Both the position numbers and the translations under genes were made by a program. From Acidovorax sp. (GTDB lineage: Bacteria > Pseudomonadota > Gammaproteobacteria > Burkholderiales > Burkholderiaceae_C), in NCBI GenBank assembly GCA_018780365.1, contig JADMJR010000178.1, forward strand, positions 1-53,244: 53,244 bases of DNA, in the 5' to 3' direction. The notes under the pieces were generated by a model. The model was not told where the DNA came from, did no database searches, and saw only the letters and a program-made list of their open reading frames with translations. Position 1 is the stretch's first letter. Each line of letters starts with the position of its first letter. This document shows, one piece after another, positions 52,571 to 53,244 of this stretch.

Positions 52571-52605
52571 CGCGCGTCCATCAAGCGCTAACAGCTATCA
52601 TTTTT
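52565..52605. repeat. Dispersed intergenic repeat, copy E
   Basis: CGCTAGCGCGCGTCC...AAGCGCTAACAGCTATCA; the reverse complement matches copy A closely. It lies between convergent yjjJ and the zinc-ribbon gene and can fold as a terminator-like hairpin. Confidence 0.55.
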
Positions 52606-52618
52606 GACAAGTGGTGCT

Positions 52619-52870
52619 TTACCGCCCCACGACCGACCAGCCCACCTTCTGGTCGGTCTTGTCGTTTTCATACTCCCACGCCGTGCCACACCGGTCACAC
52701 ACATAGCGGGTGATGGTGACAGGGCCCTGCTCGCGGTCTTCCTTGCGGTTGCCACGCTGCACCAGCTCGGCATGGCCGGGCGCCTTGCGCCAGTTGCGCT
52801 GGATGCCCTGGCAGGGCTCGCACAGCGCCATGGGTTTGAGTTCGTTTTGTCGGGCCAGGTCTTTGGTCAT
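52619..52870 (-). CDS. Small zinc-ribbon protein
   Basis: An 83-aa protein with two CxxC pairs: C17/C20 (ALCEPCQG) and C58/C61 (YVCDRCGTAWEYE), the pattern of a zinc ribbon. Charged and soluble. No family with a known role was recognised. It is followed upstream by the RIO-type kinase gene on the same strand with a 105-base gap. Convergent with yjjJ. Confidence 0.7.
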   Translation of the reverse strand: MTKDLARQNELKPMALCEPCQGIQRNWRKAPGHAELVQRGNRKEDREQGPVTITRYVCDRCGTAWEYENDKTDQKVGWSVVGR

Positions 52871-52975
52871 GTGGGGGCCACCTTCGGGGGCTGTGGTTGT
52901 GTGGGTTTGCGCATGGCAGGGCGGCTACTGTAAGGCACTGGCGCATCCGGCGTGGCGCCGGGGGCGCGCCAGCCG

Positions 52976-53244
52976 TCAGGCCATCGCCATGCGCAGCCTG
53001 CGCGCCGCGTCTTCATCGCGCGCGTCGTCGATCTCGCGCAGCACGGCCTGCATGTCCACATCGACGTGCTGCGGCGCGTAGCGGCCGGTCAACGGGGTCT
53101 CGTTGCTCAGCAGCCCGCTCTGGTACAGGCTCCAGATTTCGGGGCCATATTGGGTGGTGCGCAGCTCGGGCGCAAACTGGCCGAAAAAATCGCGCAGGTT
53201 GGCCACGTCGCGCAGCAGCATGCGCTGGGCGTGGTTGTTGCCCG
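52976..53244 (-). CDS. C-terminal part of a RIO-type serine kinase, N-terminus beyond window
   Basis: Visible 88 residues read in frame to the window edge (GNNHAQRMLLRDVANLRDFF, then GQFAPELRTTQYGPEIWSLY and LLSNETPLTGRYAPQHVDVD). They match the C-terminal segment of bacterial RIO1-like serine protein kinases. The catalytic region lies outside the window. No regulatory feature is visible. Confidence 0.75.
   Translation of the reverse strand, partial: GNNHAQRMLLRDVANLRDFFGQFAPELRTTQYGPEIWSLYQSGLLSNETPLTGRYAPQHVDVDMQAVLREIDDARDEDAARRLRMAMA

Noticed and set aside
1-53244. CRISPR arrays, tRNA or rRNA genes, integrases, attachment sites
   Set aside because: None found by reading; repeats present are REP-like or dispersed, not evenly spaced arrays.

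Overview
The window is GC-rich, dense in genes and typical of a betaproteobacterium of the Comamonadaceae (Acidovorax-like). This placement is inferred from several signs: 4,5-cleavage (lig-type) protocatechuate catabolism, an orphan Bug-type solute receptor, many divergent LysR/dehydrogenase pairs, and the small 'GATAGCTG...' intergenic repeats common in that family. About 52 protein genes are called. No rRNA, tRNA, CRISPR array, integrase or transposase was seen.

Bases 1-8,627 form a leftward block. It contains the N-terminal part of LigJ (4-oxalomesaconate hydratase), a ModA-like binding protein without a signal peptide with a divergent LysR gene, a DUF1932-type dehydrogenase, an orphan Bug receptor, a complete TRAP transporter (DctP-DctQ-DctM order) and a GntR/FCD regulator. 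The regulator is divergent from vanAB (8,899-10,916), the two-component vanillate O-demethylase. Two copies of one palindromic operator lie between them. The ligA/ligB dioxygenase genes (19,700-21,099) lie further right, separated by a REP-type hairpin. VanAB makes protocatechuate, LigAB opens its ring, and LigJ acts later in the same pathway. The remaining pathway genes (ligC, ligI, ligK) are not in the window.

Bases 10,983-18,568 hold a ribosome-associated HPF-like protein, a two-gene signalling module (a FecR-TPR-outer-membrane-barrel protein of 1188 aa overlapping a CHASE2-adenylate cyclase), a PuuD-type amidase and a small membrane protein. Bases 21,118-27,508 hold assorted genes: VOC, AraC, an FMN-binding protein overlapping a GST, LysR, an Ala/Pro/Lys-rich secreted protein, SlyD and pirin.

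Bases 27,755-33,821 form a leftward block of acyl-CoA ligase, porin, an MCP with an unusual C-terminal Cache domain, a PAS histidine kinase and a NarL-type response regulator. The last three genes overlap or abut. Divergent from it, 34,032-41,900 runs rightward: a branched-chain-type binding protein, an alpha/beta hydrolase, a four-gene sugar-type ABC importer and an SDR of the peroxisomal 2,4-dienoyl-CoA reductase type. This looks like a sensing, uptake and activation locus for an unidentified organic compound.

Bases 41,957-53,244 contain a possibly frameshifted small gene, a WYL regulator divergent from a NIPSNAP/DUF1579 pair, two SDR/LysR divergent pairs, a serine hydrolase, a DUF1439 protein, a YjjJ/HipA-family kinase with an elaborate promoter, a small zinc-ribbon protein and the C-terminus of a RIO-type kinase cut by the window edge. 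The most unusual items are the FecR-barrel/CHASE2-cyclase pair, the Cache-tailed MCP operon, the SDR lacking the usual catalytic tyrosine, and the apparently leaderless yjjJ promoter with its palindrome.
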